Origin: PALSA-1353 sp036267155
Lineage (GTDB): Bacteria > Planctomycetota > Phycisphaerae > Tepidisphaerales > Tepidisphaeraceae
Assembly (NCBI GenBank): GCA_036267155.1
Contig: DATAWP010000018.1
Location: 1-64,000, forward strand
DNA: 64,000 bases
Direction: 5' to 3'
The notes below the pieces were generated by a model, which ran no database searches, was not told the origin of the DNA, and was given only the letters and a program-made list of their open reading frames with translations. A program made the position numbers and the translations under genes. Positions 62,167 through 64,000 of this stretch are shown here, one piece after another. Each line of letters begins with the position of its first letter. Position 1 is the stretch's first letter.

Positions 62167-62205
62167 CCGGGGCGTGCCGCCCCGGTCCGGGCCGACACGG
62201 CCCGG
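62167..62205. repeat. Twin GC-rich hairpins
   Basis: Two adjacent perfect hairpins: CCGGGGCG-TGC-CGCCCCGG (62167-62185) and CCGGGCCG-ACA-CGGCCCGG (62187-62205). Each has an 8-bp stem and 3-base loop, with one base between them. No T-tract. REP-like in form; they lie ~65 bases upstream of the glnA2 promoter. Confidence 0.75.
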
Positions 62206-62271
62206 CTCTGTCGGGACACCCATTTGAACCCGTGCCGGAATTCGATCAAAAAACGCAATCGAATCGTGGTT

Positions 62272-62300
62272 TTGACGCTTCTCCGGCGGTTCGTTAGCAT
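62272..62300 (+). promoter_or_regulatory. Likely glnA2 promoter
   Basis: TTGACG (62272-62277), a 17-base spacer, then TAGCAT (62295-62300). Housekeeping-type -35/-10 with a ~45-base leader ending in TAGGAG before ATG 62349. Confidence 0.5.
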
Positions 62301-62348
62301 ACCCCGCTCGCAGCCGCACCGACGCGCGATCCTCTAGGAGCTTTTCAA

Positions 62349-63761
62349 ATGTCGCCTGCTGATGTCCTGAAGCTTTGCAAAGAAAAAAAAGTCGAGTTCT
62401 TCGATCTGCGGTTCATGGATTTTCCGGGGCTTTGGCAGCATACGACCTGCCCGATCAGTGAATTAACGCTCGAAAGCTTCGATCACGGCTTTGGGTTCGA
62501 CGGCAGCAGCATTCGCGGGTGGCAGGCCATCAATGAATCGGACATGCTGCTGGTTCCCGTGGCCAATACGGGCAAGATCGATCCGTTCATGACGCATACA
62601 ACGTTGTCGATCATCTGCGACGTGCGGGATCCGATCACCAAAAAAGAGTATTCGCGCGATCCGCGGTCGATTGCGCGGAAGACGGCGGCTTATCTGAAGA
62701 AAGCGAAGATTGCCGATACGGCGTTTTTTGGGCCGGAACTGGAATTCTTTATTTTCGATCAGGCGTTTTACGATCAGGGGATTAATTTCGCCAAGTATTA
62801 CGTCGGGAGCCGGGAGGGGATTTGGGGACGCGGGGAGGAGGACCCGACGAACCTTGGGTACAAGGTGAGGTTGAAAGAGGGGTATTTTCCAACGCCGCCG
62901 ATGGACACGATGCAGAACATCCGCAGCGAGATGGTGGCGACGCTGATCGAGCTGGGGATTCCCGTCGAGGCGCATCATCATGAGGTGGCCACGGGCGGGC
63001 AGTGCGAGATCGACATGCGGTATCAGGATCTGGTGACCATGTCGGACAACGTCATGATGTACAAATATGTTTGCAAGAACGTGGCTGCCCGGCATGGGAG
63101 GGTGGTGACGTTCATGCCCAAGCCGTTGTTTCAGGACAATGGTTCGGGGATGCACGTGCATTTCAGCTTGTGGAAGGGGGATAGGCCGCTGTTCGCGGGG
63201 AATAAATATGCGGGGCTGAGTGAATTGGGGTTGCACGCCATTGGGGGAATGTTGAAGCACGCGGCGGCGTTGTGCGCGTTGTGCAATCCGACGACCAATA
63301 GTTACAAGCGGCTGGTTCCCGGCTATGAGGCGCCGGTGAATTTGGTTTACAGCAGCCGGAATCGGTCGGCGGCCATTCGCATTCCGATGTACAGCGAGAA
63401 TCCCAAGACCAAGCGGATTGAATTTCGGTGTCCCGACAGCTCGTGCAATCCGTATCTGGCGTTCAGCGCCATCGCGATGGCGGCGGTGGATGGGATCGAA
63501 AATAAGATCCATCCGGGCGATCCGCTGGATAAGAATATGTACCACCTGACGCCGGAGGAGTACGAGAAGATCGGTTCGGCCCCCGCGTCGTTGGAAGAAG
63601 CGCTGAATGCGCTGGAGGAGGATCATGAGTTCCTGCTCAAGGGGGATGTGTTTACGGCGGATGTGATTCATTATTGGATCAAGTACAAGCGCGAGAATGA
63701 AGTCGATGCCATTCGGCAGAGGCCGCATCCGTATGAGTTCTGCATGTATTTCGATATTTAA
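62349..63761 (+). CDS. glnA: Glutamine synthetase type I, second copy
   Basis: A 470-aa GSI paralogue of glnA1, sharing FMDFPG, DGSSIRGW, HHEVATGGQCEIDM, MPKPLFQDNGSGMHVHFSLWKG, RLVPGYEAPVNLVYSSRNRSAAIRIPMYS. Differences include the N-terminus (WQHTTCPISELTLESFDHG) and the loop LDKNMYHLTPEEYEK, which keeps the Tyr of the adenylylation site. The start follows TAGGAG. The third glutamine synthetase in 12.6 kb; lgt follows after 20 bases. Confidence 0.95.
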   Translation: MSPADVLKLCKEKKVEFFDLRFMDFPGLWQHTTCPISELTLESFDHGFGFDGSSIRGWQAINESDMLLVPVANTGKIDPFMTHTTLSIICDVRDPITKKEYSRDPRSIARKTAAYLKKAKIADTAFFGPELEFFIFDQAFYDQGINFAKYYVGSREGIWGRGEEDPTNLGYKVRLKEGYFPTPPMDTMQNIRSEMVATLIELGIPVEAHHHEVATGGQCEIDMRYQDLVTMSDNVMMYKYVCKNVAARHGRVVTFMPKPLFQDNGSGMHVHFSLWKGDRPLFAGNKYAGLSELGLHAIGGMLKHAAALCALCNPTTNSYKRLVPGYEAPVNLVYSSRNRSAAIRIPMYSENPKTKRIEFRCPDSSCNPYLAFSAIAMAAVDGIENKIHPGDPLDKNMYHLTPEEYEKIGSAPASLEEALNALEEDHEFLLKGDVFTADVIHYWIKYKRENEVDAIRQRPHPYEFCMYFDI

Positions 63762-63781
63762 TTGAACGGCTCAAACGCATC

Positions 63782-64000
63782 GTGATTTTTCCTGGCCTGA
63801 TCAAGTATCCGCAAATCAATCCGGTGATGGTCCATGTCGGGCCGCTGAAGATTCGCTGGTACGGCATGGCGTACCTGACGGGGTTCGTGCTGGCCTATTT
63901 TGTTCTGGGCCGGCTCGTGAAAAAGGGGACGCTGCGAATCTCCAAAGATGCGATGTCCGATCTGGTCGGTTGGCTGGCCCTGGGCGTGGTGGCGGGGGGG
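63782..64000 (+). CDS. lgt: Prolipoprotein diacylglyceryl transferase (partial, 5' end)
   Basis: The first 73 codons of a membrane enzyme that adds diacylglycerol to the lipobox Cys of prolipoproteins. GTG start, VIFPGLIKYPQINPVMVHVG, then PLKIRWYGMAYLTGFVLAYF, the hallmark (G.l.IRWYG..y..g). The frame runs off the right edge. It is 20 bases from the glnA2 stop and is probably co-transcribed. Confidence 0.9.
   Translation, partial: MIFPGLIKYPQINPVMVHVGPLKIRWYGMAYLTGFVLAYFVLGRLVKKGTLRISKDAMSDLVGWLALGVVAGG

Larger units (their letters stand above)
61777..62348. other. Intergenic stretch upstream of glnA2
   Basis: No intact gene is supported in 572 bases. It contains a DeoR-type tail fragment (61872-61991, minus), twin GC-rich hairpins (62167-62205) and a likely glnA2 promoter (62272-62300). 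Confidence 0.6.

Overview
The window looks like chromosomal DNA of a planctomycete, probably of the Phycisphaerae/Tepidisphaera type. The signs are high G+C, two PEP-CTERM proteins (one with a dockerin-like tail and autotransporter-type beta-strand repeats), a prepilin-like protein with the H-X9-DG signature, OprP-like porins with a periplasmic coiled coil, a tandem LPS-kinase, and a glutamine synthetase III next to two type I enzymes. All family calls come from reading motifs and layout; no database search was run.

Layout. 0-9 kb: end of an unknown gene, a 1592-aa surface protein, a pseudopilin-like protein, and a reverse-transsulfuration operon (cystathionine beta-synthase, then a gamma-lyase-type enzyme). 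9.1-14 kb: tRNA-Arg(CCT) followed by an accessory segment holding two type II toxin-antitoxin modules (HigBA; UPF0175/DUF3368) and an ECF sigma/anti-sigma pair. It ends at a possible integrase-tail remnant and a 41-bp partial copy of the tRNA-Arg 5' end. 14-25 kb: mobA, tRNA-Arg(ACG), glycogen debranching enzyme, a Tat-type Rieske protein, a PhoB/PhoR pair, a polytopic membrane protein, a DUF4442 protein, a small MGMT protein and a GT1 glycosyltransferase. 25-31.5 kb: nuoJKLMN, the membrane arm of complex I without nuoA-I. 31.8-39 kb: two paralogous porins, a degenerate receiver protein, a heptosyltransferase coupled to a two-domain LPS kinase, and a second PEP-CTERM protein. 39-49 kb: MFS exporter, yggS with two membrane-protein partners, a nucleotidyltransferase-like protein, sugar epimerase, GT39-like transferase, HAD phosphatase, LolA-like protein, Nif3-like protein and a DUF433 antitoxin followed by a 19-codon toxin stub. 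49-64 kb: pabB, two overlapping small genes, then a nitrogen cluster. That cluster is glnN (GSIII), a divergent ACT-GlnE-like hybrid, and glnA1 convergent to it. It is followed by an oxidoreductase, a Phd/ParE module whose toxin is frameshifted, an IS1380 element, a zinc-ribbon/DUF4190 protein, a DeoR-family tail fragment, glnA2 and the start of lgt.

Most notable is the nitrogen cluster. A protein carrying two ACT-like regions (as in GlnD) and a single GlnE-type nucleotidyltransferase core lies between a GSIII and a GSI. It shares with the GSIII gene a divergent promoter region holding a perfect 10-bp inverted repeat. Second is the tRNA-Arg accessory segment. Third is a set of hairpin-forming dispersed repeats. 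Two of these overlap the start and signal-peptide codons of secreted proteins, and one follows a nucleotidyltransferase gene. Four type II TA-like loci are present; two have visibly broken toxins.
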